In this document: in pieces, positions 22,245 to 34,369 of the stretch
Layout: every line of letters begins with the position of its first letter
Position numbering within the stretch: position 1 is the first letter of the stretch
Origin: Mortierella alpina
Taxonomy: Eukaryota > Mortierellomycota > Mortierellomycetes > Mortierellales > Mortierellaceae
NCBI GenBank assembly: GCA_029449245.1
Contig: JANATF010000013.1
Location: 558,001-622,000 of the forward strand
Reading direction: 5' to 3'
DNA: 64,000 nucleotides
Position numbers and translations under genes: made by a program
The notes under the pieces: generated by a model
The model's input: the letters and a program-made list of their open reading frames with translations, nothing else
The model's database searches: none
Told to the model about the DNA's origin: nothing

Positions 22245-24948
22245 GTTTGGCAATATTATGGTTAGGCATTGCGCTGCCCACGCTGCATGTATAAAATACT
22301 ATCATTCGTCCAATTGTCCTCCTTTTCCAGTGATTTGTCAGTCAGTGCCTTGTTTTTCCCTTCCGATTGACGGACCAACTGGAACCGAGACACTAGGCGG
22401 ATGATCACCCTTACCGGCTCACTGTTAGCACAACTGCGCTCTGTGCACTCGCTTCCCAGCGCAAACTTGGGGGGGGGTCATTGGTTTTGAAACTGTGGCC
22501 AGCTCAGCTCACTTGAGCACAATTTTGCGAAGGAGAGGGTGCACGTTCTTTCTCACGCGTAACAACACCGGTTTGCTGCGATCAAAAAAGAAAAAGGAAA
22601 GAAGGTTGTGTGCAGTAGCTCGAAAACCTTGTCCGATGTTATCTTCAGAAATACGAGTGAAAAGAGTGGGTGATAACGCAAAGAGACGCGGCTGTCTGCT
22701 CAGCGTGCAAAATGATTTTCCCGGCAGACACTTTTTTTTTCCCTTCCTCTTGGACTGCGATCGGAGGGCAAAGACCAAAAAAAAAAAAATCCTACGATGC
22801 GCGATATAATTCATCCAGCGGTTCTTTTGCTGTTGAGCAGGCGTGTACTCGCCCTTCGCCCTGTGCTCAATCTCGTTTATCCCTCTTTGCCTTTTCGTCC
22901 TAGCGCTCGCTGCATGCCTTGTGTCAAAGAGCGAGATGTTCGTAACTGACCCCTCTTTATCCTTTTTGAATCATTACTGATGTTCATTTTGATATGCAGG
23001 AGGACAAAAATTACTACAAGCATCCAAAGTCAGCGAGGGCATGATAGCCCCTGTGTACCTGATCTTCATGTGCCTGCCATCTAGCGAGATGGAGAGCGTT
23101 CGGCTATTCTTGTTGTCTAGATCAGAAGATGTCCATTGGAGTACAGATGCCCACCGAAATATAAAAACAGTAAAAAAAAAAACCACCCCCTGTCCTGCTG
23201 AACAACTGACGCACCGTGCAAACGCGGTACAGTATAAGTGTATGATTGTATGATGTAGCTCTGCTGGGTATCGGATCCACGCGCGGCCAGCTCACTTGGC
23301 TATCTTTTCTGCTGATTGCAACAACACGTACACACCGTTGTGCGACAGAACGTATGGAAACTCTGATTGGCAGGATCGTCAAATCGAGGGATTCTTGCGA
23401 ATGAGGACAATTCGGCAAAAGGCCGTTGCCGGGATATTTTCGCCCTGGTCGGTCGACTCCTCGCTGCAAGTTAAAATAGACCTGCTCTCTTTATTTTGAT
23501 TGAATAAAACGTGGAAATATATAACTGCCGTGATCTGCGCATACATATGTACTGCAGACACGAGGGCACACGACAGATCAAGTGTGCAAAGGTGTGCGAG
23601 TGCGCTGCCACAACCGCGATTGCGTGTGTGCGAAGTCGGTCCATCAGGTCCAATTGCCCCCCTACAAAAGTTTGATCTCGTATTTTGTAATTCAGAGGGT
23701 ACAGTAGATGGGCATCTTCCCACATTTATTCTCACACTACCATTTCCTAAATATGATCCACTACATCAATGACACAGTTTTCTGCCCTTTTGAAAGACAA
23801 GAGAGACCAGAAAAAGAACAAAAGAAGCGCATTTTAGGTCCTGTTGGGTACTGTAGACAAAGGGCGGTAACCTGCGTAATGTTGTGATATATTGCATCGA
23901 CATATACACCCCAGATTTTTCTCTTGTTTCCTGTTGAGCGGTGGACCTATGAGCACCGGTTCCCCCACGCTACGTAATTCTTTGGAATGAATTGCGAGAA
24001 GCCCTTTGGAGCAAGGTCCACTCACACAGCAGGTTGCGACTGGCTGTTCGCAGCTGATTCGCCTGGAAGAACAGGAACGAGAGACCGCAAAAAAAAAAAG
24101 ATCCGTTTTAGATTACGGTCGATTGAATGGGATGCTGTCATACACGTAGATAGGGATAAACAAATCGCCTCTTTTTTGCCACACCCCCGCTTCATGCTCG
24201 CAGGAGGATTGCGCACAATTATCCGTGAGACGGAGACGGCAGAAATAAAGCACGCCTTCATTCTTTGCCTGATCCTTTATCTTTCGCCCTCGTTTTCGCT
24301 CTCCCTCTTCACTCCCTCTTCACTCTCTCTCTCTCTCTCTTCTCTCGTTTTTCGCTCTTTGCTTTCATTACTCTCCCTCTCTGTCGTCTCTCTCTGTCTC
24401 TCTCTCTGTCTCCTTCAGCGCGACTAATTTCCGATACACTCTCACGTTCCCAGGCACCCTCATCGCCCTCATTTTCTGAACTACACTCTGTCTGTGCAAC
24501 TCTTCTAGCATCAACCAAGCATTTGCACCTGTGCTATCCTTCTCAATCGTTAGCCTCACTCTAGGGTAGATCAGCTTGTTCTCTCGACAACTTACTACCC
24601 CCCCCCCCCTGTATCAAATCACTCATCACAGCACACGCCCAATTTTTGTTTGCATGCCTCAAAGCCGATCGAGTCCACGTTGCTCCCTTCGACAACCAGT
24701 TCGCCTCTCTTGCTCAGCAATCCAGGAATAGAGATATTTCTCGCACACCCATTGGAGCCCGGTACACAATTCTTTCGACAGCCCCTGTACCTGTTCCCCT
24801 CAGTCGCTTCTCGAGCTTCTTTCCAGTAACCCCGGCTTTTCATTCAGCCCGCACGCCTCTCCCCTCTCTCTACTCTTGCTTCAACTGTATATAATATCAC
24901 GTTCTTTCTTGGCATTGTCTTTTTATCACCGCGCACATACTCTTCATA
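22245..24948. other. Long intergenic region, kinase promoter and CT-rich leader
   Basis: About 2.7 kb without a recognisable gene. Open frames of 60-146 codons occur but are low-complexity or unremarkable. Homopolymers occur at 22451-22490 (G run), 22729-22740 (T), 22778-22790 (A) and 24600-24609 (C). From about 24260 to 24420 the plus strand is CT-dinucleotide rich, and C/T-richness continues toward the kinase ATG at 24949, suggesting its 5' UTR. Confidence 0.45.
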
Positions 24949-27331
24949 ATGCTTGTCTCTCAGCCCATCGCAATCAACACCTCTACGGCACCGTCCGCCT
25001 TTAAACGGATACTGGCAGTCTCTCCGCTCGTCCGCTCATCATCGTCCCGTGAAGAAGAGGGCAACAGTGATATGCCCGCAGCTGTAGCTGTCGATCAGCA
25101 GAATCAGGTTCAAACTCAGAACAGGCACACCTCTCACGTTCTTGATAATGCCTCGTCCAGATTGGTTGTCGCATCGCAAATGACGCAGGAACCCCTCGAG
25201 GACGAATACACAGACGATAATGGCGACGTCTCTAGTCTGGAGCAGGCCTCGGACTTTGAGAACGAGCGTCAGAACTCTGGCTCCTCATCCACCGCCCACA
25301 CCTATCCCAGCGGCGGCTTCCACTCACCGTCTCCGATGTATCTTCATGCGCACTACGCTGCCTCGGTCTCATCGCATCCTCAACTGACCAGGACAAACAC
25401 CGAGACAACAGAGGTTCTGGTGTCGATGCCTGCGTCCATCGAGGCTTCCAGACAGAACTCGGATGATGAGGACGATAGCCATCCTCACGGCCACCACCAT
25501 CACCATCACCATCACCATCACCTTCATCCTCATGCGCCGCACCACTACCACTACGACCCTTCTTCGATCCAGGAACGGACCCAGCGTCGCCAGCAGCTAG
25601 CCCCAAGACATCAGCAGCAGGCGCAGGTTGTCAGCGATAAGAGGGATCTTGCTGTTGATCAGCTGCAAGATACCCTTGAACTGGCCGTAGACACTGCCCC
25701 CGCCACCGCCAAAGAGACCACCGTCCCTGAATCACCCACGCCATCGGGAGCCACTCAGCCCATTGTGATCGCAAAGGCATCCACGACCGCCGTTCTTGCT
25801 GCTTCCCCCACGACCAGCCTGCCTGCTTTCTCACCATCGTCGCCCTCAAGAAAGCTGTCGTTCTTTGCCAAGCGTAGGGACTCTAAGCTGTCACGTAAGA
25901 AGTCCGCAAGAGAGACTTCCCACGGCATCTTTCATGACTTGAAGCGGTTTCTGAAGGTTCGAACGACTTCCCCAACGCTTTCGCCATCCTCGCCTCCAAA
26001 GCACAGCGACAACCAATTTGAGCCACTGTCTCCCAAGATGAAAACGTCGTCGACCAGCGGTAGCACGAGCAGCCAGGAAGCGAAGCAACACCACCACCAT
26101 CACTATCACCATCATGGACCTCACGGCAATGCGATCGAGACGAACTTGCGCAAAAAGTACGGCAAGATGGGCAAGGTCATTGGCTCTGGTGCTGGAGGAA
26201 CCGTACGTCTGATCCGTCGCGAGTCTGACAAGACGACCTATGCGATCAAGCAGTTCCGGAAGCGCAAGCCCACAGAGAAGGAGCGGGACTATGTCAAGAA
26301 GGTGACTTCAGAGTACTGCCTGGGTTCGACTTTCCATCATCCCAACATTATCGAGACCCTGGACATTATTCAGGAGGCCGACAACTTTTATGAGGTGATG
26401 GAGTTTGCCAAGTATGAATTGTTCTCATCGGTCATGTCAGGCGCTATGGGCCGGGATGAGATTGCCTGCTGCTTCAAGGGTGTTTGCAACGGGGTCGCGT
26501 ACTTGCACGAGATGGGCGTCGCTCACAGGGATCTGAAGCTCGACAACTGTGTCATGAGCGAGAAGGGCATTGTCAAGATTATTGACTTTGGTTGCTCCAT
26601 GGTTTACCAGCTGCCCTTTGAGAAGCAGATCCAGATGGCTCGAGGTAAGATTCTTCCCATCTCTTTTTTTATTTTCAATTTGCTTTGGTAATCTCAGCAT
26701 TCCCAGCATTCTTAGCTAACCTGATATCAACATTACTCTTCCTTTCTTCGTATCCTCAGGCGTATCTGGTTCAGACCCTTATATTGCTCCTGAAGTTCTG
26801 ACGACCGACGAGCATGATCCTCGTTTGGCCGATGTCTGGTCTCTGGGCATCATCTTTGTCTGTATGACTCTTCGCCGATTCCCCTGGAAGATGGCCAAGA
26901 ACGAGATTGACCCATCGTTCGAGGCTTATGCCAATGCCAGCGGCTCTGGCAAGGCCCGTCTGTTGAAGCTCATGCCCCGAGAGAGCCGTGCGATTTTGGG
27001 CCGTATGCTCGAGGTGGATCCTAGCAAGCGTGTGCTCATGCCCGAGGTTCTGGAGGATGAGTGGGTCAAGAGCATTGATGCTTGCACGATGGAGTACATG
27101 TGCCCTTACCATCCTCACCATCTGGGCGATGATGCCAGTGTGGTCTCGAACCCAAACCCCAGGCCTCGCCCCCAGCAGCCTGAGGAGGCCAATGGTGAGA
27201 CCGAGACTGAGACTGAGGTCGAGTCTGAGGATGGTAAAGTGAAGGTGTCGACCGCCGCTGCTGCTGCTGAGATGCATTCTGTCTCGCCTTCGCTGGTTAG
27301 CATGCAGGTCCCAGTGGCCCCTGTCCATTAA
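24949..27331 (+). CDS. Serine/threonine kinase, Npr1/Hrk1/Sat4-like
   Basis: Fungal-specific kinase of the family that controls plasma-membrane transporters and ion homeostasis. Two exons: 24949-26644 and 26760-27331, giving 755 residues. Residues 1 to about 400 are disordered, Ser/Pro/Gln-rich, with two poly-His stretches (near 25490-25530 and 26087-26117) and a basic KLSFFAKRRDSKLSRKKS patch. The kinase domain from about residue 402 has glycine loop GSGAGGTVRLI, catalytic Lys in YAIKQFRKRK, HRDLKLDNC, DFGCS and PYIAPEVL, all intact. The phrase GRKI-like MARGVSGSDPYIAPEVL and WSLGIIFVCMTLRRFPWK are typical of Hrk1/Sat4 kinases. The single intron splits the activation segment (ARG|G). The acidic C-terminal tail is unique. 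Confidence 0.93.
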
Positions 27332-27798
27332 TTGTACTCTAGCATACTTGTACGTTGTAACACCACTTTGTAAACCATAAAAGATATTTTACACTTTCAG
27401 TCTCTCACACATGGCACAGGGATCTCTGGTCCCCGCCCCTACTAAACCCCTGTAACCCTGCTTGTCAAAACGCACAATCTCTCACATTGCATACTGTTCT
27501 GGCGGTACCGCCAGTATACAATATGTCAAAGTTTGGCTGTATACAATACAAAACCGTCATCGTGCAGAGAGCCCGCGAAAACATGCATGGAAATAATCGG
27601 CACTGTGGTTGGAAGTAAGGATTGTAATTCTTCCTTTTCTCGGCACATTGATCAGGTGTGCAGTGCTCACTCATTGGAACCCAGTTGACCCACGCGCCAT
27701 CACTCGCCTCACCAGGAAGCAGGAGCCACGCCCTCGACCTGTACCAGAGACATACCCAGGACCCACCTCGAGTTCAAAAACGGAAACCCATCGCGGGA
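27332..27798. other. Intergenic region, kinase 3' end and promoter of the Fmp32-like gene
   Basis: AACCATAAAAGATATTTTAC at about 27372 may be part of the kinase 3' UTR. The frame of the next gene is open upstream to an ATG at 27658, so its start could be there. Confidence 0.35.
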
Positions 27799-29085
27799 AT
27801 GCTGGCAGGGCAGATCCCACAGCGCGTCGTGCCCCACCGCGACATGGCCTGTAAGTAAAGCCGTAGATCGCATCTCAACGGACAACCGTCGATCTCACAG
27901 CTACGCAATAGCATAGCCTAACCCTTGCTGGCTTCGCAACACTGTGTTTCCTTCACCTCTAGGCTTCAGGAATGTTTACAGGTCACTCGTGAGAAGAAAC
28001 TATACCTCAGGATCGTCCTCATCTCTCTACTCAATCTCTCCTACGACCTACAATCTATCACACCCCATGGCGCCATCAACACTCAGCGTCAGGTTCTTCA
28101 ACTCGACTCGAATTGTTACAGGAACAAAGTGTGCACCATCCATGACGTGGAACCAGATCCGACCCTTTTCAGCTTCAGGTCCGGCACTGAACGATAACGG
28201 ACATCACTTTGATACTCATCGGTTTGTAGAGAAGCTGGAGCGTGAAGGATTCTCGAGACAGCAGTCGGAGGCGATCATGAATGCTCTGGACGAGGTGGTC
28301 ACGGAAAGGTAATATAGTAAAAGAGCACAGGATGCAAAAATTGGCCCATGGGCATGCTTTTGAAAAAACAAATTGGCCTTCCAAGGCGCGAGTTACTAAA
28401 AGCGGACCCTTTCTTTCATGATCATAGCATGGACAATCTGACAAAGAACATGGTCACCAAAGCTGACCAGGATAAGGTATAGTATCCCCTCGACCCTTGG
28501 GAACCTGGGAGAACAGGAGTGTCATCAGGAGGATGGCTTCATTTTTTTTTAGTTTTGCGGTACTAAAATGACTTATTGCATATCATCTAGACCGTGTACA
28601 CCTACAAAGTCGACTTTGCGGCACTCAAGTCAGAGTTGCAGATGCTGGAAAAGAACGACTTTTCGCTCACGAATACCAACAATGAGCGTCTCGTTTCAGA
28701 GATTGAAAAACTTCGACAGCGGTTGAGGGAGGAGGTTGCGCGGACCCAGGCCGGCGTGAGGCTGGACCTGAACCTGGAAAAGGGACGGATCCGGGATGAA
28801 GCCGCGACACAGGAATTGAAGGTTCGGGCTACGGAAGAGAGAATTGAACAGGAGATTGCGGGGTTGAGGACCCAGATGGAGACGATCAAGTTGCAAACAT
28901 TGCAGTACATGGTTGGAACCATCACTGGCGCTGGAGCATTGATTCTGGGTAAGGGAAAAAAAACAACTACGAAAGAAAAAGAGAGGAAAGATAAGAATTG
29001 CGTGCGTGGAGGTTCATGACCAATTGTACTAATCGTCCATATTTATCTTTTGTCGTTGGCAGCTTACCTGCGCATGTTCAAGTAG
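27799..29085 (+). CDS. Mitochondrial coiled-coil membrane protein, Fmp32/MCUR1 (DUF1640/CCDC90) family
   Basis: Family members sit in the inner mitochondrial membrane and help assemble cytochrome oxidase or regulate the calcium uniporter. Five exons in phase: 27799-27850, 27963-28308, 28428-28476, 28591-28948 and 29063-29085, giving 275 residues. The N-terminus is basic and Ser/Arg-rich, as for a mitochondrial presequence. It is followed by HFDTHRFVEKLEREGFSRQQ and EAIMNALDEVV, the conserved family entry motif. Then comes a long coiled coil (TVYTYKVDFAALKSELQML, LRTQMETIKLQTLQYM) and a single C-terminal membrane segment VGTITGAGALILAYLRMF. An in-frame ATG at 27658 is an alternative start. The last intron, exon and 3' flank recur as degenerate copies inside the adjacent 15-kb array. 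Confidence 0.82.
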
Positions 29086-29684
29086 ATCGCGATAGAAAAA
29101 CTGCCGAATACATTCAAGGCACACTATTTACTTTTATGAAATGGCTTGACTGAGAAACAGTGGAGGGCGTTCTCATCACTGCAAACCAGTTGTACTCGTA
29201 ATCCAAGGTCAGTTGGTGGTGCTAAGTCTGCGTCTTTTGCGCATATCTGTCGTAGCATTAAGGCAACTAAGCTCAACCCTATGGCGAAAATCGCCATTGT
29301 TGACATGGTGCTGATCGCTTGATGTTTCAATTTTCCCCTACATCTGACTGAAGAGTGAGTTTGAGTAGTATCGGCAAATATTATTTACACGCGCCATTCG
29401 GATGGGCTGGCGACATGGTCTATGCACCGTCTATCCTCGTCACGGAAATGCCTCACGAAAGCTGCTTACAAAATCCGCCTCAGAAGACGATCCCTGGCAA
29501 ACACAACTTCTTGATATTGCCCTTGCAGCGACACGCGCACGTCAGTACAATTTCTTGGTTGATAGTATAGTATCCAATATTTAATGGTTTAATGCTGATA
29601 ATGATTACAATGAATGCGATGCTTTGAGAGTATGCTAGAGATGGGGGTATATGCCAAGGGTGTGTATGCGTCTGGATTTCCCTT

Positions 29685-29894
29685 TTACATCACGGGAAGG
29701 AACGCTGACTGTGCATGTGAGGCATAGGAGGTCTTCTTCATGGCCATCTCGAGAGCCTGGTCAACTGTCATAGTTGCTTGTTCCTTCTTGGGGCGAGTTG
29801 CTTGCATTGAAGAGCGAGGCGTCTGGACTGGAGTGGCAGCGGCAGAGGCGGTCTGGTTCTTGGCAGAGGCAGAGGAGGACTTGAAGAAAGGCAT
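29685..29894 (-). CDS. 69-residue array peptide, copy P1
   Basis: Intronless frame, product starting MPFFKSSSASAKNQ and ending SAFLPVM. Function unknown. It has a basic, Ser/Thr/Ala-rich first half, then a short predicted helix (TMTVDQALEMAMKK). No signal peptide, membrane segment or cysteine. Residues 20 and 40 are Ala and Ala. A TATAAAAG box (30046-30039) lies about 145 bp upstream. An in-frame ATG close to the TATA box is present in several copies but would lie before or at the transcription start, so MPFF is the start. Divergent partner of P2; identical protein to P2 and P7. Confidence 0.75.
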   Translation of the reverse strand: MPFFKSSSASAKNQTASAAATPVQTPRSSMQATRPKKEQATMTVDQALEMAMKKTSYASHAQSAFLPVM

Positions 29895-31139
29895 GATTGT
29901 GTTGGTTGTGGGTTTGGTGTTGAAAGAGACCTGGGAGGTTGGCTTGAGCTGGGTTGGCTTGAGTTGGGTTGGCTTGGGTTGAGTTGCGTGGCGTTGTTTG
30001 TAATGAGGGAATAGCAGAAATGAGGAGCTGAAGGGTGTCTTTTATACAACTTGTTGATGACCCTGTTGAGGATTGCCGCGCACAGTCATAACTGCTGCGA
30101 CTTGGCTGCGGATGAACCCTTGTTGTTGTCGGAAGAGACACGTCTAAAAAAGTCCGACAGGGGGAATCTTGTCCATTCTTGGCAACCTTGCTTTGTGCGA
30201 CCTGAGACGATAAAGAATGCCCAGCGGTGATGTCAGTTCTGATTTCTATTTTCGCTTCAATTTTTCTCAAGAGCACATTCTTGTTAGAGCACGCCGTTTG
30301 GACAGGGTCAGTTATGAAAACGATTAAATGGAGGACCCGTTCATGTTAGCTTAATGGATAACTCCGCAACATGCCACCATGGAGATAATGGAGTGATCAA
30401 TGTCCTCCATTGTATGCCTTTCATTTCAAATACAACTCCACACGCGACGCAATGGCCCAGCAATAAAAAAGAAACGTGCTTCTGCACGTTGTCACCTCTG
30501 GATAGAGACCAAAGAATGCTTGACAAGGCATGAGGCAACTGCTTTCTCTCAGATCCAAAGAGGCACTCAGAACAAACACGAACAACCCCTGTGGTCGAGT
30601 GAGACATTTTCGCAAGAAACACGGTCCTTCGGAAGGTCAAATGTCATCAAGCACGTTGGCAAAAGCATGGGCCAGTCCATGGGAGAATGTGGCGGAGTTA
30701 TCCTCCAAGCCAGGGCGTGAACGGGCCCGACATTTTCCACGGCGGAGTAAACGGCAAGCAGAAAGAAAGTGCTAATAAGAAAATACAGCAGAAGCGAAAA
30801 TAGGTTGACATCACAGCTGGGCATTCTCAGGTCGCACAAGACAAGGTTGCCATGAATGGACAAGATGGAGAGAAATTCTGTTGGAGCAACGGCGGACTTT
30901 TTGACTTTAGTGCTTCCCCAGACAACAGAAATCATTCTCAGCCAAGACGCAGCAGTTATGACTGTACGCGGCAATCCACAACAGGGTCATCAACAAGTTG
31001 TATAAAAGACACCCTTCACCTCCTCATTTCTGCTATTCCCTCATTACAAACAACTGCAAAGCAGCTCAAGCCAACCCAAGCCCAACTCCAGCCAACCTCT
31101 CAGGTCTCTCTCAACACCAAACCCACAACCAACACAATC
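29895..31139. promoter_or_regulatory. Shared bidirectional promoter region B1 (P1/P2)
   Basis: Mirror-symmetric intergenic region. TATA boxes face outward at 30046-30039 and 31001-31008. Inside each lies, in inverted order, a GCCAAGACGCAGCAGTTATG-like block, a CTTTTTGAC-type block, a TTGTCCATTC..GGCAACCTTG block, and the octamer TGATGTCA (30228-30235) or its inverse TGACATCA (30806-30813). The left half carries TGATGTCAGTTCTGATTT (type a); the right half is the AGGTTGACATCA form (type b). The centre holds an ACTCCGC..ATG / GGCGGAGTTATCC inverted pair. The octamer resembles a CRE/ATF site; that reading is an inference. Confidence 0.6.
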
Positions 31140-31349
31140 ATGCCTTTCTTCAAGTCCTCCTCTGCCTCTGCCAAGAACCAGACCGCCTCTGCCGCTGCCA
31201 CTCCAGTCCAGACGCCTCGCTCTTCAATGCAAGCAACTCGCCCCAAGAAGGAACAAGCAACTATGACAGTTGACCAGGCTCTCGAGATGGCCATGAAGAA
31301 GACGTCCTATGCCTCACATGCACAGTCAGCGTTCCTTCCCGTGATGTAA
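31140..31349 (+). CDS. 69-residue array peptide, copy P2
   Basis: Same protein as P1 (residues 20 and 40 Ala/Ala), differing at synonymous positions such as codon 55 (ACG instead of ACC). TATAAAAG at 31001-31008, 139 bp before the ATG. The 5' UTR carries CAACC/CAAGCC repeats (AACCCAAGCCCAACTCCAGC type) seen in every copy. The 3' UTR is conserved among copies (TACACACCCTTGGCATATAC). Confidence 0.75.
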   Translation: MPFFKSSSASAKNQTASAAATPVQTPRSSMQATRPKKEQATMTVDQALEMAMKKTSYASHAQSAFLPVM

Positions 31350-31554
31350 AAGGGAAATCCAGACGCATACACACCCTTGGCATATACCCTCATCTCCAGC
31401 ACACATTCGCATAGCATCGCACTCATTTCAAACCTAATCAGCATTAAACCATTCAATATTTGATATCATCAATTGAGAAGCATTGGACATAATTACCTTC
31501 GTTCGTGCTGCAACGGATATGTGCAAAAGGTATAGGTCCTCACCTCCAGCGGAC

Positions 31555-31740
31555 CATAATTTAGGATTTCGATTTGTTTGCTGTGATAAGAACGTTCTTC
31601 ACTGCTTTGCCAAACCATTTCATACAGGAATACAGTGCCTTGAATTATGTGGAATATATTCAACAGGCTTCCTGTCCCAGTCTACTGGAACTTGCGCAGA
31701 TATGCTACCATCGACCAAGCATTCACAATAAATAGAAGCG
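31555..31740 (-). repeat. F2: inverted degenerate copy of the Fmp32-like gene 3' end
   Basis: On the minus strand this reads GGTAGCATATCTGCGCAAGT then TCCAGTAGACTGGGACAGGA, matching the last exon and 3' flank of the Fmp32-like gene (CTTACCTGCGCATGTTCAAG, TAGATCGCGATAG). It does not encode the gene's exons 1-4. Confidence 0.65.
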
Positions 31741-31759
31741 AGCGATTAGTGGGGTAAGC

Positions 31760-32444
31760 CATAAAACTTTCGCCTTCAATATTTTCTCTACCTTAGCCAT
31801 GACTTTGTTAGCTATTTCTTCCCAATCTCAACATATCCGTTGAAGACACCCCTTCGCGAACATTCCGCATGAAATTTACCTGTGCCTGTGGTAAAGTCGT
31901 ATCTTCATTATCCACTATTGAAAAGCGTTTTCATAAGGCTGCGATGCATATTTGATGCACGTGTGAACCTGGAAACTACCTCGCTCTGAATCTGTTGTCA
32001 ACTTGACAGGAATCTTCATTCCGAAGATGCGCTGAAGGACATGCTGGCTGATTCTTATACATGGCCTTGTACGAACGCTGGTTGTGATTGGTGCTGTGGA
32101 CCATGCTCTTGTTTTTTTGAGGGTAAGTGCCCAATGTTGGCCCAAGCTGTAAGCACGGGAAAATTTGCAGTATCGTGCGGGTAGAAACTTTATGCACAAG
32201 GATGTTCTTTGATTCTTTTTGCTCGAGTGCTAATGGTGGCCGTCCCATTTTACCCCACCCGCAAACTCTGCTTTTGTCTTCTCTCGTTATCTTTCTCTTC
32301 TCTTGCCACCTTCTGTCGTCCCCCACACTTGGCGTTGTCTTCTGCAACCTCAATTGCGACCGCCTTCGCTGCTGCCGCTACGAGAGGACATTAACATCGA
32401 GAACGGATGCATCATTTGGAAGCAAACCTGCTATTACTTTCCGC
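31760..32444. promoter_or_regulatory. Upstream region of WGR gene W1
   Basis: Conserved, inverted, in front of W2 (37930-37234) and W3 (42125-41446). Shared blocks include CATGGTCCACAGCACCAATC on the W2/W3 plus strand, GGGCCAACATTGGGCACTTA-like sequence and a CT-rich stretch TCTTCTCTCGTTATCTTTCT just before the coding region. No TATA box is evident. The open frame through it is not credible as coding because the three copies share no preserved reading frame. Confidence 0.5.
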
Positions 32445-33557
32445 ATGTCATCGCCCCCTAAAGACAGGACCGTTATCGAGCCGGATGTTGTTAACAATGT
32501 CAATGCCCGAGAAGTGTCTGGCGTCGAAATTTCCACGATCATTGGGTCCCTTCCCATAGGCGCCAGCACCAAAGTCACTACCAAGGACACCTCAATCCGT
32601 ATACCTGCAGCGTCGTCTGATCTGTGTAAAGTTGACGGGGTCTGGAAAAGAACTGTCCAAGTTCTAATGATTGCCAAGGCCCATGTGGACAGCGTGTGCC
32701 CCATAGCCAAGACTGCCTATGTCTACTACGATGGCGATGACGTCTATGACTCTGTTCTTACTGAGAACAGCACTGGTATCACCTACGTGACCCAGCTCAT
32801 TTTTGACAATGCTACCGAGGTGTACTACGTCTACCACCGCTGGGGTGATAGTATCTATGAGTTGGATGGACCCCACGAGACTGTCGATTCCGCCAAGGAA
32901 ACATTCCATGCCATCTACGAGGAGAAGTTCGATGTCGAGTGGACTGAGCGCGAGAGCACCACCAGCGGTAAGTGTTACACTAATGATCTGAATGAATAGG
33001 CTGATGTTTGTTTTACATTCTTTTTCTGACGTCATTTTTCGGCCTGTATAGAGCACTGGACCTACGAGTTTAAAACATACGAGACCTTTGAGGAAATGAA
33101 GGAAATTGAGGAGGTCGTAGATGAGGCTGAGGCTATCGCCTATTTCCATAGCAAGGAGATTGTGGTTGAGGACACACAGATTACTGAAGCGACAATGACT
33201 GCCGTCGCCAAAGAGGATGTCACTCTTGACCACGAGACCAGGGAAGAGACATTCGTGGTCAAGGAAGACTGTGAGACTGTCGACGAGGTCCTAGTCACAA
33301 CCGAAACTGAAGTCCTTATACGGCCTGCGGTTTCGCAGGGGTCGTCCTGGTTCCGTCGCGTTGTCGCTGGTGCGGGCGCAATTGCCGCTGGTGCGGTCGC
33401 ATCTGGTGCTGCATCTGGAGCTGCTGGGGTTGCCTCTGACGAGGACCACGATCCTTTTGCACTGGAGAAAACTCCACCTGCTGGAGGAAAGAAGGGTGGT
33501 AGTGCGGGACTCTCCCCTGTTGCCATTGCTGCAGTAATGGATGCATCGCGAATGTAG
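32445..33557 (+). CDS. WGR-domain protein without PARP catalytic domain, copy W1 (intact)
   Basis: WGR domains in PARPs bind DNA ends and relay activation. Two exons: 32445-32967 and 33052-33557, giving 342 residues. The start MSSPPKDRTVIEPDVV is shared by all copies. The WGR-type domain lies at about residues 95-180: CPIAKTAYVYYDGDDVYDSV, TYVTQLIFDNATEVYYVYHR, then WGDSIYELDGPHE and KETFHAIYEEKFDVEWTERE. This follows the PARP1/2 WGR order closely, but the namesake triplet is WGD (133-135), not WGR. Exon 2 encodes an acidic region (EEMKEIEEVVDEAEAIAYFH, then a Val/Glu/Thr-rich part). It ends with a Gly/Ala-rich hydrophobic stretch and GGKKGGSAGLSPVAIAAVMD. No ART catalytic domain follows. Function unknown. 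Confidence 0.8.
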
Positions 33558-33659
33558 ATACTCGCGAGATCGTATTTTTTTGTATGGGTCAAGAGACAGC
33601 TACTGAAATTGTCTTTGGGAGTGGAGATGTCATACCAGTAATAGTTAATAGTATTGAAC

Positions 33660-34075
33660 ATAAGTGAGAATCAGATGCAGCTCCCACACCCAAAGAGATC
33701 TCCCTTGGAAAACCGCCGCTTTCGCTGGGGCTTAACCTCAGCGACAGCAAGATCTTTCGTAGCAGTTGAAAGGGTTTTTTTATTTTTTTTATTTAAATTG
33801 TATATGCTTGAGTGCTTTTTGTTGACTCTCTCCATAACGGCAAAAGGAAACGACGAGGTACCAAGGGGCTCACCAATAACCCTGCTGTGGATTGTTGTTA
33901 GACAGGTGATGCACCTCTCATAACGGACTATGATCAAGGAGCTGATAGCGCTAACTCCTGGCAAACGGGTCGTAAAGATTTTCACTTTATATTCGCCTCA
34001 GCAAACAGACACACATCCTGATATTGCTTGTTAATTGATGATATCAAATGTTGAATGGTTTATTGATGCTTAGGT
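33660..34075 (-). repeat. H1: array spacer block
   Basis: Homologous, inverted, to 35975-36310 and 40130-40480. Shared words include CCTCAGCGACAGCAAGATCT, CATAACGGCAAAAGGAAACG, AGGTGATGCACCTCTCATAA and GAGCTGATAGCGCTAACTCC. No conserved reading frame. Confidence 0.65.
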
Positions 34076-34159
34076 TTACAATTAATGCGATGCTATGAGA
34101 ATGTGTGCTGGAGATGAGGGTATATGCCAAGGGTGTGTATGCGCGTCTGGATTTCCCTT

Positions 34160-34369
34160 CTACATCACGGGAAGGAACGCTGACTGAGCGTGTGAGGCAT
34201 AGGACGTCTTCTTCATGGCCATCTCGAGAGCCTGGTCAACTGTCATGGTTGTTTGTTCCTTCTTGGGGCGAGTCGCTTGCATTGAAGAGCGAGGCGTCTG
34301 GACTGGAGTAGCAGCGGCAGAGGCGGTCTGGTTCTTGGCAGAGGCAGAGGAGGACTTGAAGAAAGGCAT
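34160..34369 (-). CDS. 69-residue array peptide, copy P3
   Basis: Residues 20/40 are Ala/Thr; otherwise identical protein to P1. TATA box at 34504-34497, about 130 bp before the start. Codon 32 is GCG instead of GCA in P1/P2, a silent change. Divergent partner of P4 and flanked by inverted H and W blocks. Confidence 0.75.
   Translation of the reverse strand: MPFFKSSSASAKNQTASAAATPVQTPRSSMQATRPKKEQTTMTVDQALEMAMKKTSYASHAQSAFLPVM

Noticed and set aside
24265-24564. Ser/Leu-rich frame in the kinase upstream region
   Set aside because: Low-complexity CT repeat; best read as 5' leader.
30345-30370. TTAGCTTAATGGATAACTCC, which resembles a tRNA D-arm
   Set aside because: There is no matching T-arm (GTTCGA) or acceptor stem, and the segment is one arm of the promoter palindrome.
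30421-30615. Conserved minus-strand frame MRKCLTRPQGLFVF in promoter cores (also 43276-43467)
   Set aside because: Its frame and end differ between copies; it lies in the mirrored promoter core and is better explained by conserved regulatory DNA.
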